From Tranzscheliella williamsii (taxonomy: Eukaryota; Basidiomycota; Ustilaginomycetes; Ustilaginales; Ustilaginaceae), in assembly GCA_023212725.1 (NCBI GenBank), contig JALBYF010000019.1, forward strand, positions 62,001 to 126,000: a stretch of 64,000 nucleotides of DNA, written 5' to 3'. Positions 51,114 through 60,809 of the stretch are shown piece after piece. The position numbers were made by a program, and so were the translations under genes. The notes beneath the pieces are model-generated. The model searched no databases. It had not been told where the DNA came from and worked only from the letters and a program-made list of their open reading frames with translations. The stretch's first letter is position 1. Each line of letters starts with the position of its first letter.

Positions 51114-53171
51114 ATGAAGCGCCAAGCAGAGAAACAGATCCGTCGAGAGGATGGGGAAGGGTCTGATGATGAGGGCGAATCGACTGCACCGCTGTCCGTG
51201 CCTTCTACCCCGGCATCGGGACGGATGATTAGAGGGCTACCGAAAAGACTGGGGACGCCAGGCGCGCCATCGCCTACCCCTTTGGCCTCGTCGTCTCCGT
51301 TCTCATCTATGGGCGCGGGCGCGGCCGGCCCGAATCCCTTCGCCGGTATAGGCGGCACCGGCGCCAGTGCAAGCTCGCCTTCCCAGGGCCCGACATCGTC
51401 CGCTGCGCCTACTTTCAGTTTCGGTTCTGCGTCTGGCAGTACGGCGTCGCCATCCGCGTCCGGAGTGGCAGCGCCCAACGCCAACCCTTTTGGCTCTTTT
51501 TCCGGCTTCGGGGCAAGCAATTCTGCGACACAGCCATCGCCCGCGTCGGCCAAGAGCTCATCAACACCCACCTTCTCGTTCGGCGCGCAAGCTGCACCTT
51601 CGCCAAGCACGCCAGCTCCAACGAGCAGTTTCACACCTCCAGGCTCGTCAGCGCTACAGGCCGGAAATGTGAACAGTTCCTCGGCTTTCAGCGCATCAGA
51701 CTCCCAGCCGACGGCACTGTCGACCTCGCCTGCTGCCCGAAACGGACAGGCGAAAGACGGATCAAATCGAAAGAAGGAGTACTACATGTCGCTCAGAGGA
51801 TTGAACATTTCATTTCAGGCTTCCTTGCTGGAAAAGCTTAGGGCGCAGATAGAGATCGATCCGTTTGCCGATCTCAGCAAGCTCGTCGACGGCCTGCTCA
51901 GCCAATATTGCAAGCACCGCAGCTCGTGTGATGGACCACAGCCAGCGCTGCAGCCGCCAGCTACCAGCGCCAATGGATCTTCTTCCGCTTCAAGTGCTGC
52001 ACAGAGTTCTTCGGCCCGCGCGACGGGCGCAACTCCGTCTTTCAGCTTCGGTGCTGCAGCTGCCTTTTCCTCCCCGAATACAGCGAAGCCAGCCGCGAGT
52101 AGTACCAGCATGCCGTCCTTCTCGTTCGGCAGCAGCACAGCCGCTTCGAAGCCTGCTGGGTCTGGATTCTCTGTCTCTCCTCTGCCCTCCAGCGGCGCGC
52201 CAGCTTCTCAGACAGCGCCGAGCCAAGGAATGCCTTCCATCGCTGCATCGTCATCTTTTGCGAACCGTCGCTCTAGCTCAATAGGCGCAGACGAAGGCCG
52301 CGACCCACTGCAGGGGAAGAATTACAATGAAGACGGCGAGGAGGATGAAGAAGAAGGGGAAGAGGACGAAGACGAAGAAGAAGAGGACGAAGACGAAGAC
52401 GAAGAAGACGAAGAAGATGAAGACGACGAAGACGACGAAGAGGAGGAGGGAGAGCACATTGAAATAGTCGACGACGGGGATGGCAAAGGCAATGGAACGG
52501 GAGCTGCCGAGGCGAAAGCTGTGGCTGCTAAAGCGCCTTCCTTTGCCCTCCCTTCTGGTGGCTTCTCTTTCGGTGGTAAGCCGATCGCCACAACACCGTC
52601 GGCAGAAGACCAGAAGAAGTCTGAAGCGACGCAGAGCATGCCTGGTGCCCCGAAATTCACTCTCCCGGCGACCTCGACAGGTGTCGGCTTCAGTTTCGGA
52701 GGCAGTCTGGTTGGCTCTCTCCAGAAGTCGTCGGCCGAGGCACCCAAGCCAACCTCATCGAGTCCAGCGGCATTCTCCTTTGGCAAAGCGGCCAGCGACA
52801 GTCCGGATGCACCCTCGACGACCCCCGCACCGTCTCTGTCGTTCGGAAGCGCCAACTCGTCGTCCTTCGTTACAGGGAAGACAGACGCCGCAGCGCCAGC
52901 GTTTGGCTCGGCGAGTTCCATGCCGTCCTTCTCGTTTGGCAGCACCACTAGCAACCCCGCCTCGCCGTCCACGTTCGGCGCGACGTCCGGCTCAAGCAGC
53001 ACGGCCACGCCAACCTTTTCCTTTGGTTCTTCCCCGTCGTCCTCCAACTTTGCCGATCTCAAAGGCACAGCTGCCAAGCCCGGCGCATTCTCGTTCGGAA
53101 CTCAGGCGATACAGTTCGGCGAACCTGCTAAGAAAAAGGACGACAACAACAACGGTGCTTCTCAGAAGTAG
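51114..53171 (+). CDS. FG nucleoporin of the Nup2/Nup50 type, lacking a RanBP1 domain
   Basis: An intronless frame of 685 residues from ATG 51114. The N terminus MKRQAEKQIRREDGEGSDDE matches the importin-alpha binding motif of Nup2/Nup50. Many FSFG repeats follow (PTFSFGSAS, PTFSFGAQA and others). A central conserved block, YYMSLRGLNISFQASLLEKL then EIDPFADLSKLVDGLL (about residues 223-260), is typical of the Nup2 family. A Glu/Asp run (about 405-450) lies before a second FSFG field. Family members sit on the nuclear basket and help recycle importin alpha. Nup2 and Nup50 normally end in a Ran-binding domain; here the protein ends FGEPAKKKDDNNNGASQK with no such domain in any frame downstream. 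The in-frame ATG at the motif was preferred to open upstream sequence without ATG. Confidence 0.88.
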   Translation: MKRQAEKQIRREDGEGSDDEGESTAPLSVPSTPASGRMIRGLPKRLGTPGAPSPTPLASSSPFSSMGAGAAGPNPFAGIGGTGASASSPSQGPTSSAAPTFSFGSASGSTASPSASGVAAPNANPFGSFSGFGASNSATQPSPASAKSSSTPTFSFGAQAAPSPSTPAPTSSFTPPGSSALQAGNVNSSSAFSASDSQPTALSTSPAARNGQAKDGSNRKKEYYMSLRGLNISFQASLLEKLRAQIEIDPFADLSKLVDGLLSQYCKHRSSCDGPQPALQPPATSANGSSSASSAAQSSSARATGATPSFSFGAAAAFSSPNTAKPAASSTSMPSFSFGSSTAASKPAGSGFSVSPLPSSGAPASQTAPSQGMPSIAASSSFANRRSSSIGADEGRDPLQGKNYNEDGEEDEEEGEEDEDEEEEDEDEDEEDEEDEDDEDDEEEEGEHIEIVDDGDGKGNGTGAAEAKAVAAKAPSFALPSGGFSFGGKPIATTPSAEDQKKSEATQSMPGAPKFTLPATSTGVGFSFGGSLVGSLQKSSAEAPKPTSSSPAAFSFGKAASDSPDAPSTTPAPSLSFGSANSSSFVTGKTDAAAPAFGSASSMPSFSFGSTTSNPASPSTFGATSGSSSTATPTFSFGSSPSSSNFADLKGTAAKPGAFSFGTQAIQFGEPAKKKDDNNNGASQK

Positions 53172-53397
53172 CGCTTAGGTTTTCACAGACGCGCACATTT
53201 TGTCTGCCTAGCCATCGGTAGCATTGTCGTCCTGGTGTTGGTTCCGCGAGACTGTATGTAGTATATAAGGGAGTCTGCGGATGTCCAGAGACAACACCGG
53301 CCTGCGTCGGAGATGGAGTGTACTGTACGGTAGCTCGCAAGCGATGCTTGAACGTTCATGTGCCTTTCCGCTGTCCGATCTCGGCCATAGATCGATC

Positions 53398-55158
53398 TCA
53401 TACCTTCAGTGCCCTTACTGAGTTGCCTGCTGCAAGGGCGATCCAGTCGGAATCTTGCGGCGCAAAGCCCGCGGTCTTGTCGCCCGCGCTACCGGCGGTG
53501 AACTCGTTCCACTCCTGCACGACGCTTTTGTTGGACGCAACCGCGCCGGCACTGCCGGATCCGCCAAGGCCGCCGACGCCGGGCGGCAGCCCGCCGCCGC
53601 CCGCTCGGAGCCACGAGACGTTATTCACCATGTCCTGGTTCGGCGTCGTATACGCCAGGAATGGGATCTCTGCGCCGATGCCGATGCTGCCAGCGATGCT
53701 TGCCGTCGGCGCGGGGCTTGCGGTGCCGCCGAACGACGAGGTGGAGTGCGAGTACCCTATTGATCCGGGAGCCGGTGAGGCGCCGTGTCCGTTCCTGCTC
53801 CGCCTGCCCTGCGCAGAAGCCGTACGTAGCGTAGTGGAGGCCAGGTCGTAGACTAGCACCTGTGCATCGTCGGCAGCCGAACAGACCATGCCCTTGCTGG
53901 GCCCCAGAGCACCAGCTCCCATCGAGGGCGGTCCCCACGCGATGGCATTCACCGCAGCCGAGTGGCCGCGCAGCTCCAAAATGGGAGAACCGGGCGCTCT
54001 GACGTCCAGGATCTGCACGGAATCTGACTCGAGATGGAAGGTGGCCAGATAGTTGGCATCCCAGGGATTGAAGGCAATGCGCAAAAGAGGCGCCGCGGGT
54101 ATGCCACGAGTGGAAGTTGCCCGAGAGGAAGACGACATGCTGGTGCCGGGCCGCGATTCCGTGGGTCCAGGCGCGGTGCCGGTTTCGTAGATGATCGTCG
54201 AGTGCTCAAGGCTGCGGAGGTCGAAAACCCGTACACTTCCGTCTGCACCAACACTGGCAAATACATCTGCGGATCCAGGGCACCAGTCGACGTCGTACAC
54301 TTCTCTGTCGTGTGCAATCAACTGCGTCAATGCCGTCCTCGTGGGTAGATCCCAGATCGTACATGTCGTGTCGATGCTGGACGTGACGATCAGATTAGGG
54401 GATGGCGTATTCCATGAGAAAGAGGTCAATGGCGCCGGAGGCGACTTGGTATTCTTCGAGTGTGCCAAGACACTCTTTTCCCTTAGAGCAAATGGAAGAC
54501 TCGAGCCTTCCGACTGCTGTCCGCCGCTTCCCACATAGTTGGACTGGTACTGGTCGAAATGATCGTTGCGATGTACCTCCCATATACGCAGACAGTCGGC
54601 AGTGCTGGCGAGCAGCTCTCGATCTGGATAGTTGTCATGGTAGTCGCCAGCTTCGGGTGCAGAAGACTGCGGCTTGGCCCCCCAACTTCCTCTTTTGGCG
54701 AGCTTCGTGGTTGGAGAAGCATACCCGCGCTCGGTGGAAGTTCGCTCGCGATCGTTAGAGGCTTCGCGTCTCTCGCTGGAAGACGCATCAAAGAGCGTGG
54801 ATGGCTGGAATCCAAGCTTGGTAGGGGGATATGGATGAGATGCATCAGCAAGAAGCGATAGCGAGCTTGGATCTGACCGATTGAAACCCAGAACCTGGAT
54901 CCTGTTGGTATACTGTTCGACAAAAGAGCCTAGCGCTAGTCGCGCGCTATCTGGCGGGCCTGAATCATGAGCGGACGAACCGCCAAACTCTTCCTGACGA
55001 CCGAGAGGTGAAGGCGAAGGGGGAACATAGCGCGCCGACCCGGAGGAATTGCGTGGATGATAGGAAGACGAGGACGAAGAGGAGGGCGAGGAAGGGTGGT
55101 TTGACCAGGCCAGAGCAAACACTTGCCATGGCGCCTTGTAGTCGGCTGTAGGCGGCAT
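53398..55158 (-). CDS. WD40 protein of the WDR68/DCAF7 (AN11) family
   Basis: An intronless frame of 586 residues. The start, YKAPWQVFALAWSNH, is the conserved opening of the family. A Ser/Pro-rich insert of about 30 residues and another of about 60 interrupt the first blades. WD40 blades follow: RELLASTADCLRIWEVHRND, SSIDTTCTIWDLPTRTALTQ, HDREVYDVDWCPGSADVFAS, GADGSVRVFDLRS and WDANYLATFHLESDSVQILD. By family knowledge these proteins act as scaffolds for DYRK/HIPK-type kinases and other partners; the plant members work with bHLH/MYB factors. The inserts make it longer than the roughly 340-residue animal form. The last residues are AAGNSVRALKV. It is divergent from the Med1-Trm9 locus, with the small transposon between them. 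Confidence 0.88.
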   Translation of the reverse strand: MPPTADYKAPWQVFALAWSNHPSSPSSSSSSSYHPRNSSGSARYVPPSPSPLGRQEEFGGSSAHDSGPPDSARLALGSFVEQYTNRIQVLGFNRSDPSSLSLLADASHPYPPTKLGFQPSTLFDASSSERREASNDRERTSTERGYASPTTKLAKRGSWGAKPQSSAPEAGDYHDNYPDRELLASTADCLRIWEVHRNDHFDQYQSNYVGSGGQQSEGSSLPFALREKSVLAHSKNTKSPPAPLTSFSWNTPSPNLIVTSSIDTTCTIWDLPTRTALTQLIAHDREVYDVDWCPGSADVFASVGADGSVRVFDLRSLEHSTIIYETGTAPGPTESRPGTSMSSSSRATSTRGIPAAPLLRIAFNPWDANYLATFHLESDSVQILDVRAPGSPILELRGHSAAVNAIAWGPPSMGAGALGPSKGMVCSAADDAQVLVYDLASTTLRTASAQGRRSRNGHGASPAPGSIGYSHSTSSFGGTASPAPTASIAGSIGIGAEIPFLAYTTPNQDMVNNVSWLRAGGGGLPPGVGGLGGSGSAGAVASNKSVVQEWNEFTAGSAGDKTAGFAPQDSDWIALAAGNSVRALKV

Positions 55159-56089
55159 ACTGCTTTGTCGTGTGTGTGCCCCGGGCCAGATCTACCATGA
55201 GACGAGCAAAGCGGTCGCGAAGCAACAGAAAGCCCCGACGATGCGCTTTCCACAGTTTGCCTCCCAGTGCGCTGATTGGCTCGACAGACTGCAGCACAGC
55301 AGCCCGTACAAGCGGAGCCTAACCCTTCCAGCGCTTCAAATCGAGGGCCTATGTTGGTGTATAGCGAGCTGTTAGGATGAGCGGGTGAGCCGAAGATAGG
55401 TGACAGCTGAGAGTTTGGAGAGTTGATCTTGATGATCATCAACGGCGGCCGTCGCTATTCGTGATTTATTGCCGAGAGACCTACCGACGCACGGGCTGGG
55501 AAACGGCAAAGCGTCTCGAGCCAAATCCCGAGTCCACGGGTGAGTCAAAAATAGGATTTTGTGAGGGCAATGTTACAGCCACACCCACTTTCGTTATCCC
55601 TACACCCTTTTTCCCGATTTGTGCAATCACTCTGTCATCGGCAAGCGCGACGAAACGTCCTCATCACTCTCTCCTCCACCGACATCCCCGCACTCTTCTA
55701 AACTCATACATCTTGCTGCGCTCGTCCTCCTCATTCTGTATATCCTGCTCGTCCTGCTTGTCCATGTCATCAAGCTCCTCTGACACCTTTAGTCAGTCAC
55801 TGACATTTGTATCGCTGATCCGCAGCTCACAACCAAGGCAATATTAGGCCAAAGACACGTGTGAGCTGATCGCGCAAATCGGGAAATTGGGTGTGGGGAT
55901 AACGGAAGTGGATGTGGCTGTAACATTGCGGTTTTGTGATGGCTGCCTAACTGGGAAGAATCACGATAGGCCGCATCTTCGGTCCATCACAGCATCTTTT
56001 CCGCGGCCGCTACCGAGTCTTGCTACTTCTTCCTTCAAGCGTGTCAGGCGGTGTCTCCAAGCGTAGCTACGGCTGAAGAAAGACCGGGC
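55159..56089. other. Divergent region holding a small transposon
   Basis: About 930 bases between the WDR68-like start and the Med1-like start. It includes a 367 bp element with long inverted repeats at 55565-55931. The remaining flanks are unremarkable, apart from a NotI-type GCGGCCGC at about 56002. Confidence 0.6.
55565..55931. mobile_element. Non-autonomous inverted-repeat DNA transposon (MITE-like) with 8 bp target duplication
   Basis: The 63 bp segments 55567-55629 and 55867-55929 are inverted copies, aligning without gaps with 7 mismatches. Each begins GCAATGTTACAGCCACA. The element is flanked on both sides by the direct repeat TTTTGTGA (55557-55564 and 55932-55939), an 8 bp target-site duplication as made by hAT-type transposases. 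The interior (about 240 bp) contains no transposase; a short Ser-rich frame there is not convincing. It ends about 150 bases before the Med1-like ATG, so it may supply promoter or leader sequence. Superfamily assignment is inferred from the duplication length; the termini are not the usual hAT CAGGG type. Confidence 0.8.
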
Positions 56090-58486
56090 ATGGACAGTGA
56101 GCCCACAGCAGCTGCTGCTTCGGAGGCCCTGGACCAGAACGGCGGCTCTTCCATTTCACCCTCTGCAAAAACGTCTGTTGGTCTTGATGTCGGTACCTCC
56201 CCGGGGCCTGTCTTTGGCGCGCTTCACTCGGCCAAGCGTGATTTGGCTTCGCGCATCACCTCGCCGTCCCATATTCACCCCTTGAATACCTCGCTACAGT
56301 CACTATACTCGAGGGACAGCGAAGGCGGTCGGCTTTCCCGTGATCAGTATCGCGAGTTGATCTCTCAAATCCGACACTCGGTCTCGCAGTTTACATCTTC
56401 CAATCCGGCATTACGACTTCCTTCCAGCGCTGATGCCAGTAATGGACAGCAGCTTGAGCATGATACGAACGCTGTTAGGAGGTTTGTCTCGTTGCTCACC
56501 GAGACATCCAACCATACCGTAGCGCTCGCTCATTCAATAGAACCGTTCCAACCGAAGCCGCTGGAGAAGTTCGGCGGTAAGCAGACCGCCTCGGCGGCCT
56601 TTCCGCCGTCGCTACAAACGGGTGTACTAGCAGCAAGACAGAGCAAGGCCCCGAAACAAGACAGAAGCGCCGCACACGACGCTTTGGCCGCTCTTTGCGG
56701 TACGCTAGAGCAGACCGCACAGAGCCTCGGGCTGGAAACTTTCATAGAGCCAGCAGAGGAGGGTACAACTTCGGAAGCCGACTCTTCACAGACCCTCACG
56801 CATTCTCTCACTCTAGCAGCAAAGATTCTGGTCATCGATGTCGAATTCAGAATCATCCGGCTGACCGGAACGGAGATGGGTCCTAAATGCAAGCTAAAGC
56901 TCTCCTACGCTACGGACGCCGATCATCCGCATCCAGATAGGGATCCAAGACTAGGTCTTGTCCTCGAAAGAGATATCCAGGACATGGCGGAGCACATTTT
57001 TGGTGCCCAGGCAACCATGGATGCACAGGTCTCTCAAGAAGCTGTAGCCGCAAGCTATTCCAATTTGGCCAACAATTTGGCGGAATTGGCTGCGTTGGAT
57101 GAATTATGCGCAAAGGCAGCCTCCTCAACGACGGCAAATTCGGACGCTTCCGTTGATCTCTTCGCAGCCATGCAAACGCTGAGTGCACAGATAGCCGCCG
57201 TCTCGGCAGCTGAGGCGTCAGCCTCTTCGCCTGAGGCTCTGTTCAGCCGCGGGCATGGACTTTCGACGTTACATGGCTCAAAGCCTTTCCTGCATACTGT
57301 ATTTGCCAGGGACGAGTTCAGCGGACAACAGTACTCCTTCTCTCTTGGCATTGAGCCTCTTCGCCTTTCCACCGCTGAGACCTTGTCTGACTTGTCGTCG
57401 TACTGTCCATCTTTCCCACTGTCGCAGGATGCGGCTCAGGCTCTCAACTCGTTTTCCAGGAGTACCGATCCGGCGGAACAGCTCGGTGCTGTAAGCTCTG
57501 ACGCTGATAACGGGTCTGTCCCTCTCTACTTCGTTGCGCGGTTGGACCCTCCTGTGGTTGTAACTCGATCCACTGCGGCCAAACTTGCCGCCATCTGCCA
57601 GTTCCCTCAGTCGACATCATCTACAGCGACATCGCCCTTCGTCGCGCCAGGGCAGGCCTCTTCCATTTGGTTTGAAGACGTATTAGCGTCCTCATGGTCC
57701 GACCGCCCCAGTCAGCTTTCGCCTGAGAGACCCTCCAGGTGTACCTTTGCACTCTGCCGCACCCTAGAGAGTGTACGGAGCACTGAATCGCAGGGGCTTC
57801 TTATCGATTCTCTACCCTTGCTGCATCCTACGCAGAATGCTGTGGATGCTATGGACGAGAGCGAAGCAGGCAAGTCCAGGGCCAACCAACCCTCGACAAG
57901 CTCCAGACTGTTCGCCGCTATTGAGACCCTGAGGGACGATGTCCGGGTCACAGAACTCTTACACGCTGCCGTCGCTTCCACCCATGCCTCCTCACAGACT
58001 TCTCGGCCCGTACCGGAGCTTTCTTTGGACGATCTGTTGTCTGCACCAGATTCTACGACTCCAAAGCAGGTTCCAGTCACCTTATCATTCCGCTTCCCCT
58101 CGACGCCGGCGGCGTCGGCGTCGTCGAAAAGCTTGATGCTCGAACTTGGTTTTCGCTTGTTCACTGTAGACGATCAAAGCGTTATCTTCAATGCCGCCAT
58201 CTGGCCTGCCAACACGGCATCAGTCGCCAGTTGGCTTATTTCAGCTGAAGCTCGCTTCATGTTGGGCACAGAGGGTCAAAAAACACTCATCCTCGATAGC
58301 GCCTCCACAGAGGCTGCCGATCTCGCAGGGAAAGTGGCAGGTATCCATTCGCTTGAACAAGTCGTCTTCTCCCTTGTCGACTGGGCTGAGTCCGGACTCA
58401 ATGTGCAGCTCAAGACCCCATCTTTACCCACCGAAAAGGGAACGTTCGATCCACTGGCCTACGAGCAAGAGAATGTGCATGCGTAA
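56090..58486 (+). CDS. Mediator subunit Med1-like; frame continues into Trm9 exon
   Basis: Open from ATG 56090 to a TAA at 58484-58486 (798 residues if the intron is kept). The middle resembles fungal Med1: TLAAKILVIDVEFRIIRL, CKLKLSYATDADH, a leucine-rich helical block (SYSNLANNLAELAALDELC), and GHGLSTLHGSKPFLHTVFAR. By family knowledge Med1 is in the Mediator middle module and receives signals from activators. The identification is from pattern only. The final eight residues, YEQENVHA, are the start of a Trm9 protein, not of Med1. The TAA lies inside a GTAAGT splice donor (58483), so intron retention gives Med1 alone and splicing gives a fusion with the next exon. The real upstream exon structure, if any, is unknown. 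A small transposon sits just upstream. Confidence 0.6.
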   Translation: MDSEPTAAAASEALDQNGGSSISPSAKTSVGLDVGTSPGPVFGALHSAKRDLASRITSPSHIHPLNTSLQSLYSRDSEGGRLSRDQYRELISQIRHSVSQFTSSNPALRLPSSADASNGQQLEHDTNAVRRFVSLLTETSNHTVALAHSIEPFQPKPLEKFGGKQTASAAFPPSLQTGVLAARQSKAPKQDRSAAHDALAALCGTLEQTAQSLGLETFIEPAEEGTTSEADSSQTLTHSLTLAAKILVIDVEFRIIRLTGTEMGPKCKLKLSYATDADHPHPDRDPRLGLVLERDIQDMAEHIFGAQATMDAQVSQEAVAASYSNLANNLAELAALDELCAKAASSTTANSDASVDLFAAMQTLSAQIAAVSAAEASASSPEALFSRGHGLSTLHGSKPFLHTVFARDEFSGQQYSFSLGIEPLRLSTAETLSDLSSYCPSFPLSQDAAQALNSFSRSTDPAEQLGAVSSDADNGSVPLYFVARLDPPVVVTRSTAAKLAAICQFPQSTSSTATSPFVAPGQASSIWFEDVLASSWSDRPSQLSPERPSRCTFALCRTLESVRSTESQGLLIDSLPLLHPTQNAVDAMDESEAGKSRANQPSTSSRLFAAIETLRDDVRVTELLHAAVASTHASSQTSRPVPELSLDDLLSAPDSTTPKQVPVTLSFRFPSTPAASASSKSLMLELGFRLFTVDDQSVIFNAAIWPANTASVASWLISAEARFMLGTEGQKTLILDSASTEAADLAGKVAGIHSLEQVVFSLVDWAESGLNVQLKTPSLPTEKGTFDPLAYEQENVHA

Positions 58487-59951
58487 GTGCACCCTTCTCA
58501 GCGCCCGACAGAGGAAATGGTTGGAAATGAAGCAGGGTACTACACAATGTACTATTCCTCTATAGCTCTCCTGCCCCGCTACATCGCTGTCAATACAAGA
58601 TGATTCGGGCAACTCCTTTCGTGGTTACGCTATCGAGCCAGCTCGCGTGCTGACTTGGCTTGATCTCTCGCTTTCTGGTTACAGTGTTTATGAGACCATT
58701 GCACCGCATTTCTCCAGCACTCGCTACAAGCCATGGCCGCTCATCCCAGCGTTCCTAGCTACGATTCCGAGTGGCAGCCTAGGTGCCGATCTCGGCTGCG
58801 GAAACGGCAAGTACTTGCCATTGCGGTCTGTCCTTTGTCCTGCTGGCAAGACTGATGATAACCAGCGACCGGAGAAGGGAACCTCCAGCTGCAAGTCATC
58901 GTTGAACAGCCTGTTGACAGTTGGAGTAGACAGGTCGTCCAATCTCCTTCGATTAGCGAGAGACAATTTCGGTACGATGGGCAGACAGGACGAGGCTCGT
59001 AATGTAGACGCACCTGAGTCGAGCACTTCTCCGACCATCATGAGGCAAGAGGTGGCTGTAGGAGACGCAATTCGGTCATCCTTACGCACTGGGCTGTTCG
59101 ATTATGCTATCAGCATAGCCACAATACATCACTTTTCTACGTGGGAGCGGAGGCGGGCCGCAGTACAAGAGCTTATCAGGATTATTGCCCCTGCCGATAG
59201 GCCCGCCGTTGAGGCTGATCTTCCGGTCGGCTCGACTGCGGATGCACGCCTGCGCGACGGCCGCGGCAAGGGAAGATTTATGATCTTCGTATGGGCACTC
59301 GAGCAGAAGGACGAGGGCAAGCGTCAATTCGAAGCGCACGACGCACAGGCGCTAAAAGCTAAGCAGCACATCAACGATCCAAACAAAGAAAAGGCGGCAG
59401 ACCGTCTAGTGTCCTACAGTGGACTTACGACGGTGCAAACGAGGCAGGAGGCAGCCGATGCGGAAGAAAAGGCGGCAAGGGCGGAGGACAGGGACGCGCG
59501 CGTCACAAATGACCAGGACGTCCTTGTTCCATGGGTGCTCACTGCTGCAAAGGCTCAGAAGAAGAACCAGAATAGCTCGAGGAGAGACAAAAAAAGCAAG
59601 AGCGCTTCGCCACGCGGCGGCGATAACGATGCCCCTCTCGAGAGAAGCATGTCCAAAATAACGCTAGCTGCCGAGACGTCAGGCGCCGCTCCTCACAAGG
59701 CAGTTGACAAACAGGAGAATACCACTTCACCACCAACAGTGGCGGCATCTGAAGCACCAGTCTACAACCGTTATTATCACGTCTTCCGATCAGGGGAGCT
59801 GGAGAGTCTTGTCGCAGACGCCGGAGCCACTATGCCCCTACTACACAGACATCCTACGACGGGTCGTTTGGAGCCGGTCCAAGTCATCTGCGAAGCAAGC
59901 GGATGGGAGCGAGGTAACTGGTGGGGCGTCTGGCGGGTGCAGTGGCGCTAA
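58460..59951 (+). CDS. TRM9: Trm9-like tRNA wobble-uridine methyltransferase, encoded in frame with the Med1-like exon
   Basis: The N-terminal motif YEQENVHA (58460-58482) continues after a 202 nt intron (58483-58684, GTAAGT to ACAG) as VYETIAPHFSSTRYKPWP. The SAM-binding motif is GADLGCGNGKYLPL, followed by VGVDRSSNLLRLAR, FDYAISIATIHHFST and GRFMIFVWALEQKDEG. Conserved C-terminal blocks are DVLVPWVL and YYHVFRSGELESL. By family knowledge Trm9, with Trm112, makes the final methyl ester of mcm5U in tRNA anticodons. A low-complexity insert (about 130 residues, Lys/Ser-rich) precedes the C-terminal block. The second exon has no ATG before the SAM motif, and the first exon has none between residue 724 (58259) of the Med1-like frame and the motif, so translation must begin within that frame. 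Confidence 0.85.
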
Positions 59952-60809
59952 GGTTACTGCTGCTCATATTTCGGGCGGCGCAGCATCCGCCGTCTGACGA
60001 ATTCTCCTGTTAGACAGGCAGCACTCACCAGCCCTAACAACTTAGTATAACGTTGCCTAGCAAATCGCTCACCCGTACGAGAGAAATTCAACTTGACGGT
60101 TTGCGACAGGAAACCGAACCGAAACGAACGACCCCCGATTTGTTGGTCGCGACGCGTTTCGGGGAACGGCGACTTGACCGCATTGGCATGAGAATCTTCG
60201 CTCCATTTCCGCTTTCGGCTGTGGCGACGCGAACTGAGGGTGAGAAAATTAAATTTGTGCCTGCTCGCTGCTGGCTGCAGGTTCAAACAGTTTCTCTTCG
60301 CAGTCGGCTGAGAATTACATATCTCTTGGTGGGAGTGGGGTGTACCGCCAGAATGTCCCAGAGGCGGAACCAGCGGTTAGAGATCAAGACCACTTTCTAA
60401 TGGATTGCTCCTTGCATCGCCGTCTTCCGACAGCGTTCGAAGCGCGTTGATATTTTGAAAGTGTCAAGGTCACTCGAGCACCGGCAGAAGTAGCTTCATT
60501 CCGAACCACTTTCTGTTTCCATATTTCCTTTCCGGCCGCTCTGTTCGCCGTTCTATCCTCTCTTTCCATCCATTCCTTTGCCGTTTGCTGTCCGTCCCGT
60601 CCTCCATCTACGAGAACGTACAGCATCTACTCAGCAGAACTCTTTCGCATTGCCTCCTCCGTCCGTTACTACTGGCTATCGTCCTTCACTCGCCTTCGCA
60701 AAACCTTTCCTTTTCCATCACCGTTGTCGAAAGTGCTGGACACTCAGGCACTTTGATATAACCCTTCCACGGCCCTTGCAGTACTGTAGCCGCTCCTGTC
60801 CCGTTCATC
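59952..60809. other. Intergenic region and leader of the 240-residue gene
   Basis: About 860 bases. The part from 60500 on is a pyrimidine-rich leader or promoter region. No frame, repeat or RNA gene is supported. Confidence 0.4.

Noticed and set aside
52322..53077. A 251-codon minus-strand frame within the nucleoporin
   Set aside because: It is a mirror of the FSFG and Glu/Asp repeats (a Ser run opposite the acidic tract) and not an independent gene.
58647..59951. A stand-alone Trm9 gene starting near 58647
   Set aside because: The frame opens with GTG inside the 3' part of an intron (before ACAG at 58681-58684). No ATG lies before the SAM motif, and the required N-terminal motif is on the previous exon.
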